Part shown: piece by piece, positions 25,585 through 34,401 of the stretch
Layout: every line of letters starts with the position of its first letter
Position numbering within the stretch: position 1 is the first letter of the stretch
Assembly: GCA_963817945.1 (NCBI GenBank)
Contig: CAWFQH010000002.1
Coordinates: 124,001 to 188,000, forward strand
Source of the DNA: VRUE01 sp963817945
Lineage (GTDB): Bacteria; Actinomycetota; Thermoleophilia; Solirubrobacterales; 70-9
Length of the DNA: 64,000 bases
Reading direction: 5' to 3'
Position numbers and translations under genes: made by a program
The notes under the pieces: generated by a model
What the model saw: the letters and a program-made list of their open reading frames with translations, nothing else
What the model was told of the DNA's origin: nothing
Database searches by the model: none

Positions 25585-27030
25585 ATGGCGACGCAGACGG
25601 TTCGGGCGGTCGATCACGAGCTGCTCGTCGCGGGCGAGTGGAAGGCGACCGGCCAGTGGGACGAGGTTTCGAGCCCCTACGACGGGACCGCGGTCGGTCG
25701 GGTCGCACAGGGCGACGCCGCGCTCGTCGATCGGGCGGCGCGGGCGGCATACGAGGCCTTCGAGGCCGGCGAGTTTGCCCAGCACGAGCGCGCCGCCGTG
25801 CTCGATCGCGCCGCCGAGCTGGTCGCCGAGCGAGTCGAGGAGCTGGCGCTGACGATCGCTGCCGAGGCAGGCAAGCCGCTGAAGACGGCGCAGGTCGAGG
25901 CCTCGCGCTGCGTCGACACCCTCACCTTCTCCGCGGTGGAGGCGCGCAAGCTGAGCGGCGGCACGGTACCGATGGAGGCCTCGCCGGCCGGCGCCGGCAA
26001 GCTCGGGGTGATGCTGCGCGTCCCCTACGGTGTGGTCGGCGCGATCAGCCCCTTCAACTTCCCGCTCAACCTGGTCGCCCACAAGCTTGGGCCGGCGATC
26101 GCCGCCGGCAACGCGGTGGTCCTGAAGCCTGCCGGGCAGACGCCGATCTCGGCGCTGAAGCTGGCCGCGATCCTGGTCGAGGCGGGGTTGCCCGAGGGCT
26201 GGCTCAGCGTCATCCCCGGGCCGGGTTCGGAGGTCGGCAACGCGATCGTCGAGCACGAGCTGACCCGGGCCATCACCTTCACCGGCTCGTCTGCGGTCGG
26301 CTGGGGGATACGCAGCCGCGTCCCGCACAAGAAGGTGAACCTGGAGCTGGGGTCAAACGCGCCGCTGATCGTCCACACCGACGGCGACTGGGAGGCCGCG
26401 GCCGACAAGGCCAAGCTCCACGCTTTCTCGCACGCCGGCCAGAGCTGCATCTCGATCCAGCGCATCCTCGTCCACGAGGACGTGGCCGATCCTTTCGTCG
26501 AACGACTCGTCGCCAACGTCAAGGCGTTGCGGGTCGGCGACCCGCTCGATCCGGAGATCGACGTCGGCCCGTTGATCTCCGGCGATGACCGCGACCGGGT
26601 CAAGCAGTGGATCGACGAGGCGGTCGGCGAGGGGGCCGAGCTGCTCGCCGGAGGCGAGCTCGTCGACGACGGCCGCTGCATCGCGCCGACCCTGCTTGGC
26701 TCACCGCCACGTCAGACGAAGGTCTGGTGCGAGGAGATCTTCGGGCCGGTGGCGACGGTCGACCGCTACCGCGACTTTGACGAGGCGCTGCGGATGGCCA
26801 ACGACTCCCGGTACGGCCTGCAGGCGGGAGTCTTCACCTGCGACGTCGGACGCGGCCTGGAGGCAGCGGCGACGCTCGAGTTCGGCGGCGTCCTGATCAA
26901 CGAGGTGCCGACCTTCCGCGCCGACCAGATGCCGTACGGCGGCGTCAAGGACTCCGGCAACACCCGCGAGGGCCCGGCGTACGCGGTGCTCGAGCTAACC
27001 GAGGAGCGCCTAGTCACCCTCCAAGGCTGA
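25585..27030 (+). CDS. Aldehyde dehydrogenase family protein
   Basis: This 481-residue NAD(P)-dependent aldehyde dehydrogenase has the catalytic Cys at 288 (GQSCISIQR) and the general base Glu at 254 (NLELGSNAP). It also shows ISPFNFPLNL and KPAGQTPIS for cofactor binding and the C-terminal PYGGVKDSGNTREGP. It resembles the lactaldehyde / succinate-semialdehyde / methylglyoxal-related group (YwdH- or GapN-like) more than the classical ALDH2; the true substrate is open. A strong GAGGAGA ribosome site precedes ATG 25585, and a good hairpin ends the unit. Nearby 2-oxoacid and 2-hydroxyacid enzymes at 39-43 kb could produce aldehydes for it, but they are not adjacent. Confidence 0.93.
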   Translation: MATQTVRAVDHELLVAGEWKATGQWDEVSSPYDGTAVGRVAQGDAALVDRAARAAYEAFEAGEFAQHERAAVLDRAAELVAERVEELALTIAAEAGKPLKTAQVEASRCVDTLTFSAVEARKLSGGTVPMEASPAGAGKLGVMLRVPYGVVGAISPFNFPLNLVAHKLGPAIAAGNAVVLKPAGQTPISALKLAAILVEAGLPEGWLSVIPGPGSEVGNAIVEHELTRAITFTGSSAVGWGIRSRVPHKKVNLELGSNAPLIVHTDGDWEAAADKAKLHAFSHAGQSCISIQRILVHEDVADPFVERLVANVKALRVGDPLDPEIDVGPLISGDDRDRVKQWIDEAVGEGAELLAGGELVDDGRCIAPTLLGSPPRQTKVWCEEIFGPVATVDRYRDFDEALRMANDSRYGLQAGVFTCDVGRGLEAAATLEFGGVLINEVPTFRADQMPYGGVKDSGNTREGPAYAVLELTEERLVTLQG

Positions 27031-27041
27031 CTGATTGCGGC

Positions 27042-27084
27042 GACTGTGGGGTTGACCCCCTATTGCGTGGTTAACCCCACAGTC
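27042..27084. terminator. 12-bp perfect hairpin after the aldehyde dehydrogenase gene
   Basis: GACTGTGGGGTT (27042-27053) pairs perfectly with AACCCCACAGTC (27073-27084). The loop contains GACCCCCTATTGCGTGG, which resembles the interspersed palindrome seen at 38395 and 47890. It lies 12 bases after the stop and likely ends transcription. Confidence 0.7.
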
Positions 27085-27159
27085 AGCAGTAGGGGCGTCT
27101 ACCCCATATTTGGTAGCCTCCAGCGCTTAGCTTAATTTGAGCGAACGAGGGGAGCAGCG

Positions 27160-29031
27160 ATGCGCCGCGCCGGATCCAAGATCGTCGTCGTCCTGGCTAC
27201 GTTGGTGTCCGCGGGAGTCGTCGCTGCGGCGGCGGCGGCTGCCCCCTCCGACACGATCGGGGAGGCGACGACCGAACAGCGGATCGTCCCCGCGGGCGCG
27301 GCTGCCTACCGCTTTCTTCAGCTCGGCCCGGGCGAGCCGTACGCCGTCCGCCAAGAGCTGGGTAGCGCAGGCGCCGGCCGTGCCGCGACGCGCACCTCGC
27401 TCGTCTACTTCGGACAGCTCTCCGACTTCCAGCTAGCCGACGAGGAGTCCCCGGCGCGGGTCGAGATCATCGATCCGCTGGCCAGCCCGACGGCCCCCTT
27501 CAACGCCGCCTGGCGCCCCTGGGAGGCACTCAACCCCCACATCGACGAGGCGATGATCCGCCAGGTCAACCAGTTCGCCGCGGCCAGCCCGGTCGCCGAC
27601 GCCGCCGGCACCCGCCGCGCCATGGACCTCACGATCGACACCGGCGACTCCGCCGACAACCAGCAGCGCAACGAGACGCTCTGGGTCCGCACCCTGCTCG
27701 AGGGCGGCGCCCTCAACCCGAACAGCGGCGTCAGCAAATCGACCTACTCGCACGCGCTCTGCCCGAACCTGTTCGTCCCGGGGGCTACCGAGGCCGCCCG
27801 CTACACCGGCGTCCAGGACTACGACGACTACTTCGAGGGGCCATTCCCCGAGTTCTACGACCCCGACAGCCCAGCGGGACCGCACGCCGCCTGGCCCAAA
27901 TATCCCGGTCTGATGGACCGGGCGCAGCAGGCCTTCACCGCCACCGGCCTCAAAGTCCCCTCCTACGTCGCTTTCGGCAACCACGACGCGCTCGTGCAGG
28001 GCAACGCCGCCGCCAATGCCGTTTTCGAGCAGGTGGCAACCGGATGCCTGAAGCCGATGGGTCCGGTGCCAAACCCGAACAACCCAGCCGGCTTCCTCTC
28101 TTCCCTGCTCGACCCGACGAAACTGCTGAGCAGCCTGCTGACCAGCCCCCAGAACGTGATGCTGGTCCCGGGCGATCCGAAACGGCAGTTCGTCTCCAAG
28201 AAGCAGTACAAGGACATCTTCAAAGCCGGCTCGCAGGGCGACGGCCACGGCTTCGACTTCATCGACCCGGTCCAGGAGACGGCCTCCAAAGGCGCCGCCG
28301 GCTACTACTCCTGGAACCCGACTCCCGGCATGCGCTTCATCGCCGTCGACACCGTCGCCGAGGCCGGCACGGTCGTCACCCCCACCGGCAACTTCACCTC
28401 CGAGGGCAACATCGACGACCCCCAGTTCAAATGGCTGCGGGGGCAGCTCGAAGCTGCCACCGCCGCGGACCAGCTGGTCGTCCTGTTCAGCCACCATGCG
28501 CCGGAGAGCCTGCATGCCGACGCCGCCGACGAGCTGGCGCCGTTCTGCCTCCTTCCCGACGCGCACGGCCACGACCTCAACCCCGGCTGCGACCTCGACC
28601 CGCGCAACTCGCAGCCGATCCACCTCGAAGCGGACGCGATCGCTCTGCTGCACCAGTTCCCCAACGCGATCGCCTGGGTCGCGGGCCACTCGCACGACAA
28701 CGTCGTCAACCCATATCCGAACCCCGGCGGCCCGGGTGGCTTCTGGAGCATCCGCGTCGCCGCCGAGGCCGACTGGCCGCAGCAGAGCCGCCTGCTCGAG
28801 GTCTTCGACAACAACGACGGCACGATCTCGATCTTCGGCACGCTGCTCGACCACGTCGGCCAGTCAGCCGCGCCGCCGCCCGGCACGCCGGCCTCCGCGA
28901 TGGACTTCAACGACCTCGCCTCGGCGGGCCGGACGATGTCTTTCAACGACCTGCAGACCGGAGCGCCGATCGGCGAAGGCCAGCCCGACGACCGCAACGT
29001 CGAGCTGCTGCTCGACGACCCGCGCCCTTAA
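27160..29031 (+). CDS. Exported TIGR03767-family metallophosphoesterase
   Basis: This 623-residue protein has a signal peptide (about 1-29) and a calcineurin-like metallophosphoesterase domain of the TIGR03767 type found in actinobacteria. Metal-binding motifs in order are FGQLSDFQLAD (residues ~87-97), TIDTGDSADN (~162-171), VAFGNHDALV (~269-278), LFSHHAPES (~446-454) and WVAGHSHDN (~507-515). A twin-Arg-like MRRAG start may allow Tat export. The substrate could be a phosphate ester or nucleotide outside the cell. A purine-rich site GAGGGGAGC precedes the ATG. It is divergent from nothing and convergent with fumC. Confidence 0.9.
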   Translation: MRRAGSKIVVVLATLVSAGVVAAAAAAAPSDTIGEATTEQRIVPAGAAAYRFLQLGPGEPYAVRQELGSAGAGRAATRTSLVYFGQLSDFQLADEESPARVEIIDPLASPTAPFNAAWRPWEALNPHIDEAMIRQVNQFAAASPVADAAGTRRAMDLTIDTGDSADNQQRNETLWVRTLLEGGALNPNSGVSKSTYSHALCPNLFVPGATEAARYTGVQDYDDYFEGPFPEFYDPDSPAGPHAAWPKYPGLMDRAQQAFTATGLKVPSYVAFGNHDALVQGNAAANAVFEQVATGCLKPMGPVPNPNNPAGFLSSLLDPTKLLSSLLTSPQNVMLVPGDPKRQFVSKKQYKDIFKAGSQGDGHGFDFIDPVQETASKGAAGYYSWNPTPGMRFIAVDTVAEAGTVVTPTGNFTSEGNIDDPQFKWLRGQLEAATAADQLVVLFSHHAPESLHADAADELAPFCLLPDAHGHDLNPGCDLDPRNSQPIHLEADAIALLHQFPNAIAWVAGHSHDNVVNPYPNPGGPGGFWSIRVAAEADWPQQSRLLEVFDNNDGTISIFGTLLDHVGQSAAPPPGTPASAMDFNDLASAGRTMSFNDLQTGAPIGEGQPDDRNVELLLDDPRP

Positions 29032-29048
29032 CCCCACCGCCGTCGGCG

Positions 29049-30377
29049 CTACTCGTGAGGGCGCGCCATGCGGCGGTGGTCCAGCGCCTCCTCCAGCACC
29101 GAGGGCTCGACCCCCTGCTCGAGCGCAACCTCGCGCAGCGAGCGCCCTGACTCCGCCGCCGCCTTGACGATGTCAGCGGCGCGGTCGTAGCCGATGTGCG
29201 GGTTGAGCGCGGTGGCCGTCGCCAGGGTTGCCTCGGCGTGACGCTCGGTCATCTCCTCGTTGGCCTCGACGCCAGCGATGCATTTCTCGTTCAGCAGCCG
29301 TGAGGCCGAAGCGAGCAGCTTGATCGAGTCGAGCAGGTTGCGAGCCATCAGCGGCACCCGCACGTTCAGCTCGAACTGGCCCTGGCTGCCGGCGAAGGCG
29401 ACGGCCGCGTCGTTGCCGATCGCCTGCGCGGCGACCTGGATCACGACCTCGGGGATCACCGGGTTGACCTTGCCCGGCATGATCGAGGAGCCCTTCTGCA
29501 GCTCCGGCAGGCGCAGCTCGGCAAGCCCTGCGCGCGGGCCCGAGCCCATCAGCGCAAGGTCGTTGGCGATCTTGTTGAGCGAGACGGCGTAGACCTTGAG
29601 CATCCCCGACAGCTCGACCAGGGCGTCGCGGTTGCCCTGTGCCTCGAAGCGGTCGAGCGGCTCGGAGATCGCCAGGCCGCTCGCCTCGGCCAGCTTCTCC
29701 CGCACCTTGGCGGCGAACTCGGGGTGCGTGTTGAGGCCGGTGCCAGTCGCGGTGCCGCCGAGCGGGATCTGACCGACCCGTCGCAGGCTCCCCTCGATCC
29801 GCTGGATGCCGAGGCGCACCTGGGCGGCGTAGCCGCCGAACTCCTGCCCGAGCGTGACCGGCACCGCGTCCATCAGATGCGTGCGGCCCGCCTTGACGAC
29901 GTCGGCAAAGCTCTCCGCCTTGGCCGTCAACGCCGCCTGCAGGCCCTCCATCGCCGGCAGCAGGTCGTGGCTGACCTCGTCCAGCGCGGCCAGGTGGACG
30001 GCCGAGGGGAAGACGTCGTTGGAGGACTGGCCCATGTTGACGTGGTCGTTGGGATGGGCTTTCCCACCGGCCAGCTTCGCGATCACCTCGTTGGCGTTCA
30101 TGTTCGAGGAGGTGCCGGAGCCGGTCTGGAAGACATCGATCGGGAACTGCTCGTCGTGTTCGCCGGCCGCCACCGCATCGCCGGCGTCGGCGATCGCCTC
30201 AGCAAGGTCGCGGTCGAGGCCGCCCAGCTCGCCGTTGACCCGCGCCGCAGCGGCCTTCAGCCGCCCCAGCCAGTGGATCACCGGCACCGGCACGGGCTGC
30301 CCGGAGACCGGGAAGTTCTCAACTGCTTTGGTCGTCTCGCCGCCCCAGAGCTGCTCGGTCAAAGTCTTCGCCTCCAT
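29049..30377 (-). CDS. fumC: Class II fumarate hydratase
   Basis: This 442-residue, iron-independent fumarase reversibly hydrates fumarate to (S)-malate in the TCA cycle. The family signature GSSIMPGKVNP lies at about residues 294-304, the active-site TGSGTSSNMNANEV block at about 85-98, NDHVNMGQSSNDVFP follows, and AGRTHLMDAVPVTLGQE supplies the catalytic His. The length is slightly shorter than the 460-465 of E. coli FumC, mainly at the C-terminus. It is transcribed leftwards and ends 18 bases from the convergent phosphoesterase. It lies just downstream of the B12 operon, 23 bases after the DUF2149 stop in the same direction, so read-through from that operon is possible. Confidence 0.96.
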   Translation of the reverse strand: MEAKTLTEQLWGGETTKAVENFPVSGQPVPVPVIHWLGRLKAAAARVNGELGGLDRDLAEAIADAGDAVAAGEHDEQFPIDVFQTGSGTSSNMNANEVIAKLAGGKAHPNDHVNMGQSSNDVFPSAVHLAALDEVSHDLLPAMEGLQAALTAKAESFADVVKAGRTHLMDAVPVTLGQEFGGYAAQVRLGIQRIEGSLRRVGQIPLGGTATGTGLNTHPEFAAKVREKLAEASGLAISEPLDRFEAQGNRDALVELSGMLKVYAVSLNKIANDLALMGSGPRAGLAELRLPELQKGSSIMPGKVNPVIPEVVIQVAAQAIGNDAAVAFAGSQGQFELNVRVPLMARNLLDSIKLLASASRLLNEKCIAGVEANEEMTERHAEATLATATALNPHIGYDRAADIVKAAAESGRSLREVALEQGVEPSVLEEALDHRRMARPHE

Positions 30378-30399
30378 CGTCGCTTCGCCTCAAGCGTAT

Positions 30400-30702
30400 T
30401 CAGCGCGGTCCTCGCACGTAGATCAGCCTCCCGTCCGGCAGCCGGTAGACCTGCCCGACCGGCTGCCCGCGCCCGCTCGCGCTCGGAGCGCTGCCCGGGT
30501 TGGGAAGGACACGCCCGGCCCGAGCGACGGGATCGCGCGGCGGGGCCGCTTCGTCCTTGACGCTAAGGGTCAAGCCCAGGCCTGCGATCAGGAAGGCGAC
30601 CGCGAGCACCATGCCGATGTCGAAGAGGTTGACGAGGCCGTCGAGCGGATCGCCGGCGTTCTCCTCGATTGAGCCGTGGCGGCCGAGGCCGATCCTGCTC
30701 AC
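30400..30702 (-). CDS. DUF2149 protein, partner of the TolQ/ExbB-like channel
   Basis: This 100-residue protein matches DUF2149: an acidic start (ENAGDPLDGLVNLFDIGMVL), one membrane helix at about residues 27-48, then a soluble tail. The architecture is that of ExbD/TolR/MotB-type proteins, in which an Asp next to the helix takes part in proton flow; Asp at about 18 and Asp at about 26 are candidates. GTG at 30702 overlaps the channel gene stop (GTGA). In archaea and bacteria DUF2149 is typically paired with a MotA/TolQ/ExbB protein, as here. It is the last gene of the cobalamin-riboswitch operon. Confidence 0.85.
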   Translation of the reverse strand: MSRIGLGRHGSIEENAGDPLDGLVNLFDIGMVLAVAFLIAGLGLTLSVKDEAAPPRDPVARAGRVLPNPGSAPSASGRGQPVGQVYRLPDGRLIYVRGPR

Positions 30703-31292
30703 CGCGCCGCCTCCGCACCCTGCTCCAGCGCCGCCAGATCCTCCGTGTACATACGCGTGCGGGCAAGGGTCAGGGCAAAGGCGATGGTGCCGACCAGCAA
30801 GCCGACGACGGTCGCTCCGAAGGCGTCGCGGAGGTTCTCGGCCAAGGCGCTGACATCGCCGTTGCCGAGCGCCGCCAAGCCCGGCGCGAGTGGGATCAGC
30901 GTTCCCATCAGGCCGAGCGCCGGACCGGCGCGGACGAGCAGGCGGGTGCGGTCGAGCCGTCGCTGCACCGCGAGCTCGTAGCGGGCCAGGGCGTGCTCGC
31001 TTGCGCGATCGCCGGCCGCCCTGGCCAGCTCGAGCAGCGCATCGGCGGCGAGGGCGCCGGGGGCGCTGTAGGCAAGGGAGGCAGCGCGTTGCGGTTCGGC
31101 GATCGCCCGCTGCGTCAGCTCGCGCAGGTCGAAGCCGCGGGCGTGGAAGCGCCGCCGCCAGTATTCGGCGGCGAAGCGGCCCAGCTCCAGCGCGCAAAAC
31201 AGCAGCGCGGCGATCGCCGCGATCAGGACTGGGACGTCGAGCAGCGTCGCGATCTCGGCCAGACCGTCGCCGAGGTCGATCGCGGCGCTCAC
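30699..31292 (-). CDS. MotA/TolQ/ExbB-type proton channel protein
   Basis: This 197-residue membrane protein has one hydrophobic segment near the N-terminus (about 20-37) and the conserved two-helix channel core at the C-terminal half: GPALGLMGTLIPLAPGLAAL (about 125-145), then the FGATVVGLLVGTIAFAL block (about 160-178). The LGLMGTLIP motif is diagnostic. Such proteins use the proton gradient to drive movement of a partner. In Gram-negatives ExbB-ExbD powers TonB; here, without an outer membrane, the driven partner would be the surface B12 proteins. GTG at 31292 overlaps the toroid gene stop, so the four genes are translationally linked. Confidence 0.88.
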   Translation of the reverse strand: MSAAIDLGDGLAEIATLLDVPVLIAAIAALLFCALELGRFAAEYWRRRFHARGFDLRELTQRAIAEPQRAASLAYSAPGALAADALLELARAAGDRASEHALARYELAVQRRLDRTRLLVRAGPALGLMGTLIPLAPGLAALGNGDVSALAENLRDAFGATVVGLLVGTIAFALTLARTRMYTEDLAALEQGAEAAR

Positions 31293-32794
31293 AGGACCGT
31301 CTCCTGCCGCCGTCGCTCCCAGCCGGCCCCGCCCAGGGCCAGCAGCAGCGCCGCGCTGCCGATGGCGACGACGGCGGTCTCTTCGTCGTCGTCGCCAGCT
31401 CCGTGTAGGCCCGGCGCTGCCCGCCCCGATGCCGACCCGAGCGACCCGATCAGGGCGCCCGTCACCTTTTGGCCAGCACCGGACCCCCCCGCCCCGGCGC
31501 CCGCGGTTGCTAGCCGTCGGAGCGACCCGGCTGCTGCGTCCTTCTCGCCGTGCGCGCTCATCGCCTCCGAGGCGGAAGCGGGGATCGGCCGGCCCTCGCT
31601 CTCCGCTCGCCGGGCCCGACGGCGGCTTTCAGCCTCGGCAGCGTTACGGTGGACAACCCGCTCGCCGCCGGGCGCTCGGCCCTTGCTCTGCGGCTTTGGC
31701 CGGCTGAAGAGCGCCGCGCCCCTGCCGCCGCCGCCGGCGATGACGCCGTCGCCCGCTTGGATTCCCTCGCCTTGGCCAGGTTTCGCCATCATGACCGCCG
31801 CGTCGCTCCTGGGCGTTCGCGGGATCGGCCACGGGTGGCCAGCCAGGGCCGGGGTCGTGTAGGCGGTCATCCAGATGCCGTTCAGGTCTTGGCTGCGTTT
31901 CCAGCGGACGTGGCCGTCGGGTTCCTGCAGCGATTCCATGTAGGCGAGCGGCTCGGCCCCGGAAGCCGTCCGCCAGCTCGCCGGGTTTTCCCCGGCCGCC
32001 CAGATCGCCTGCACCGCCCAGGCGGTCGAGGCGACGTTCGATTCGGCGTTGCCGGGATATTCCGGAAAGCCGCCGTCCGGGTTCTGGGCGGCGCGCAGGT
32101 AGTCGAGGCCCTTTCGCACCGCGGCACTGTCTTCCTGTCCGGCCGCGACGAGCGCCTGGATTGCGGCACCGGTCATGTCGACTTCGTCGCGGGCGCCAGT
32201 GGTGAAGGCCCAGCCGCCGTTGTCGTGCTGGGCGCCCGCGACCCACCCAGCGGCGGGAGCGACCGCGGCTTCGGCAGCCGGCTCCCCGATTGGGGCAAGG
32301 GCGAAGATCGCGAAGATCGTGTCGTTGACGCCCGCTTGCCCGCCGGGGACATGGGGGAACGATCCATCGCCGCGGGCGCGACCGAGCAACTGCTCCACCA
32401 GATCGACGCCGCCGAACCAGTGAGGATCGGCACCGGAGGCGTTGACGACCATCAGTTCGCGCTCGAGGACGGTCGTGCAGGCGATCGGCGCGCACTCGCT
32501 TTCCTCGACCCCCTGCTGGTAGTGGGAGTCGAGGTAGGCGAAGGCGTCGGCGCCGCCGAGCCGCGCCTGGTCCTGCGGATTGATCCCTGCTGCGGCCAGG
32601 GCGAGCGCGGTCCAGGCGCTGACGATCTGGCTCGGTTCGCCGGCTGCAGCGAAGCCGCCGTTGGCCTGCTGCGCCTCCTGCAGGTAACGGACGGTGCGAT
32701 CGAGCGCCGCCTGGTTAGCCGGGTTCGCTGCGGCGCCCGCGACGGCCGCTGAGACCAGCGCGCCCAGCGCCAGGAATACGACGAGACGGCACAT
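31289..32794 (-). CDS. Exported, membrane-anchored alpha/alpha-toroid protein (intrinsic-factor alpha-domain-like)
   Basis: This 501-residue protein has a signal peptide (about 1-22), a prenyltransferase/squalene-cyclase-repeat toroid (about 25-320), a long Gly/Arg/Ala-rich linker and a C-terminal membrane helix with a basic end (about 472-501), so it is anchored with the toroid outside. The toroid shows repeated helices with QQANGGFAAAGEP, ARGDGSFPHVPGG, QHDNGGWAFTTG, VDMTGAAIQALVAAGQ and NPDGGFPEYPGNAESNVASTAWAVQA. There is no DxDD or other catalytic motif, so it is a binder, not a cyclase. It lies three bases after the DUF4430 gene in a cobalamin-riboswitch operon. This domain plus DUF4430 is the plan of intrinsic factor and transcobalamin. 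Confidence 0.85.
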   Translation of the reverse strand: MCRLVVFLALGALVSAAVAGAAANPANQAALDRTVRYLQEAQQANGGFAAAGEPSQIVSAWTALALAAAGINPQDQARLGGADAFAYLDSHYQQGVEESECAPIACTTVLERELMVVNASGADPHWFGGVDLVEQLLGRARGDGSFPHVPGGQAGVNDTIFAIFALAPIGEPAAEAAVAPAAGWVAGAQHDNGGWAFTTGARDEVDMTGAAIQALVAAGQEDSAAVRKGLDYLRAAQNPDGGFPEYPGNAESNVASTAWAVQAIWAAGENPASWRTASGAEPLAYMESLQEPDGHVRWKRSQDLNGIWMTAYTTPALAGHPWPIPRTPRSDAAVMMAKPGQGEGIQAGDGVIAGGGGRGAALFSRPKPQSKGRAPGGERVVHRNAAEAESRRRARRAESEGRPIPASASEAMSAHGEKDAAAGSLRRLATAGAGAGGSGAGQKVTGALIGSLGSASGRAAPGLHGAGDDDEETAVVAIGSAALLLALGGAGWERRRQETVL

Positions 32795-32797
32795 GGC

Positions 32798-34114
32798 CTA
32801 ACGGGGCACCCGCACGCGCCCGACCGACCTGCTCACGGCGCGGCCGAGGACGTCGACGACGGTCAGCCGCAACTCGTGGAGGGCGCCGGCCGGGAGGCGA
32901 ACAATCGCGGAGGTGCGATCGCTACCGCTCGCCCTGCTCACCCAGCGACCGCCTCCGCGCCCCAGCCTCTTCGAGGCGATCGTCCAGCGGCCGATGCCGA
33001 CGCTCGGATCGAGCACTCGCCAGCTGACCCCGACCAGACCGCGGCGGACGCGACTGCGGTCCAGGCGCGGTGCTTGCAGCCGGACCCGCCTGCTGTCGAC
33101 GATCGAAGCTCCAGCCGGAGGCGTGGGCTGGTCGCCCCCAGCCTGGGGACCGCTACCAGGTGGGCCCTCGGCCGGGTTTTTCGGCTCGGTCCCTTCGACT
33201 TCCTCCGGCAGGGGAGCGGGTGGCGTTCGCACGGCAGCGTCGGCTGGTGGCGGGCCGCAGCTGCTCGCCGGGGGCTCGGGGACGCAGACGTCGAGGCGGT
33301 TGGAGCGGACCGCGACCTCCGTTGCCCCGGTGAGGTCGGTCGCCTTGATCCGGTGCCAGCCGGGTTGGGTGAAGGTAATGCTGGCGATGCCGTTCGCGTC
33401 GGTGACCACCGTCTGCGCGCTCGCCACCTCCACTTTCTGAAAGCCCTTGGCGGCGGTTGTCACCGGAGCCACCTCGGCCCCGGGGTAGGGGGTGGTGCTG
33501 CGGGTCGGCGAAGGGGGCGGGGGTTCTTCGTTGGAGCTCGTCCAGGCGTCGACCTCGACTTCGAAGGGTTGATTCAGCGTCGCGGTCGCGGTAGGGGGTA
33601 GGGCGCCACCCGAGTAGTCGGCGGGGTAGAGCATCAGGCGGGGCTTGTCGTGGAAGGCGTCGTAGACCCAGAGGACCTCGTCGCCGGCGTCGAGCTGGTA
33701 CTGGCAGCCACCGACGTCAATGAATGAGTTGTTGACGAGGACCCCCCAGTACTGGAAGCTGCCCTCCTCCTGGGCGTCCGGCCCCCAGCGCTCGATGAAG
33801 TAGTCCTCCCACTGGCCGTACCAGAGTCCGTCGAAGCTCTCGCCGACGATCCGCATCGCGTCGGAGGAGGCCGAGGTTGGCACCACGCCCGGCGCAAGCG
33901 ACGGGTTGAGGGCGGTGACGCCGTTACAGCGCCGCCACTGGGCGTCGTTGGCGTCCCTGACCCTGTGCACGTCGGTCAGGACCGGGCCCTCGAAGACCGT
34001 TTCGAGTTTGCCCTCGATCCTGACGTGAACCTGGATCGGGGCTGCGGCCGCGGGCGGCGCGGCGAGGACGACGATGAGGGTGGCGACGAAAAGCGCCGCA
34101 AACGATCTGTGCAT
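32798..34114 (-). CDS. Exported DUF4430 protein (transcobalamin beta-domain-like)
   Basis: This 438-residue protein starts with a signal peptide (about 1-21), then a DUF4430 domain (about 24-150) with QYWGVLVNNSFIDVG and YQLDAGDEVLWVYDAF, the pattern of the C-terminal beta domain of transcobalamins. A beta/Ig-like domain follows (about 165-290), then a Pro/Gly-rich linker (about 295-345) and a second beta domain ending in basic residues. ATG at 34114 is used because it starts the signal peptide; GGAAAGGGG lies upstream. A cobalamin riboswitch (34152-34300) sits in its leader. It heads the operon with the toroid, channel and DUF2149 genes, so the two halves of a transcobalamin are on separate polypeptides. 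Confidence 0.85.
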   Translation of the reverse strand: MHRSFAALFVATLIVVLAAPPAAAAPIQVHVRIEGKLETVFEGPVLTDVHRVRDANDAQWRRCNGVTALNPSLAPGVVPTSASSDAMRIVGESFDGLWYGQWEDYFIERWGPDAQEEGSFQYWGVLVNNSFIDVGGCQYQLDAGDEVLWVYDAFHDKPRLMLYPADYSGGALPPTATATLNQPFEVEVDAWTSSNEEPPPPSPTRSTTPYPGAEVAPVTTAAKGFQKVEVASAQTVVTDANGIASITFTQPGWHRIKATDLTGATEVAVRSNRLDVCVPEPPASSCGPPPADAAVRTPPAPLPEEVEGTEPKNPAEGPPGSGPQAGGDQPTPPAGASIVDSRRVRLQAPRLDRSRVRRGLVGVSWRVLDPSVGIGRWTIASKRLGRGGGRWVSRASGSDRTSAIVRLPAGALHELRLTVVDVLGRAVSRSVGRVRVPR

Positions 34115-34151
34115 GTCTTGACCCCTTTCCACGAGGGCGATCGACGTGACG

Positions 34152-34300
34152 GATCGGAGGGAGGTCTCCTGGCTTCCGAGCTTCCCGCTGCGCCTTCCCG
34201 GCCCTTCGGCCAGTGGCTGCCGCGTGGCGTGCGGCGGGCTTCTCTCGGTCACAGTGGCGGGCCCGCGCCGGACTTTCACCGGCTTCCCCGTCCACCGATC
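34152..34300 (-). ncRNA. Cobalamin riboswitch controlling the DUF4430-toroid-channel operon
   Basis: Read on the minus strand, the leader has GGGAAGCCGGTGAAAGTCCG, GCCCGCCACTGTGACCG and AAGCCAGGAGACC, which are the core blocks of a B12 aptamer. The ends pair: GATCGG (34295-34300 side) with CCGATC (34152-34157 side), closing helix P1. It lies 38 bases before ATG 34114. B12 binding would reduce expression, as in known btuB-type switches. It is nearly a copy of the riboswitch at 36106-36257. Confidence 0.95.
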
Positions 34301-34336
34301 CTCGGTTTGCGGCCAGTCTAGTAGCGATGGCCGGGT

Positions 34337-34388
34337 CGCCGCATCCGACTTCGACCACACCAGGGTGGGCTGAATGTCGGATGCGGCG
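34337..34388. terminator. 13-bp perfect inverted repeat after the 34402-35793 gene
   Basis: CGCCGCATCCGAC (34337-34349) and GTCGGATGCGGCG (34376-34388) are exact reverse complements. The repeat lies 14 bases downstream of the leftward gene's stop (34402) and upstream of the next riboswitch, so it separates two B12-controlled transcripts. TAGACT (minus strand, 34315-34320) may be the -10 of the second transcript. Confidence 0.65.
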
Positions 34389-34401
34389 TTCGAAGGCGGC
34401 G

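Noticed and set aside
31289..32794. Squalene or terpene cyclase
   Set aside because: The toroid has the helical repeats but no DxDD or related catalytic motif, and the riboswitch context argues for B12 binding.
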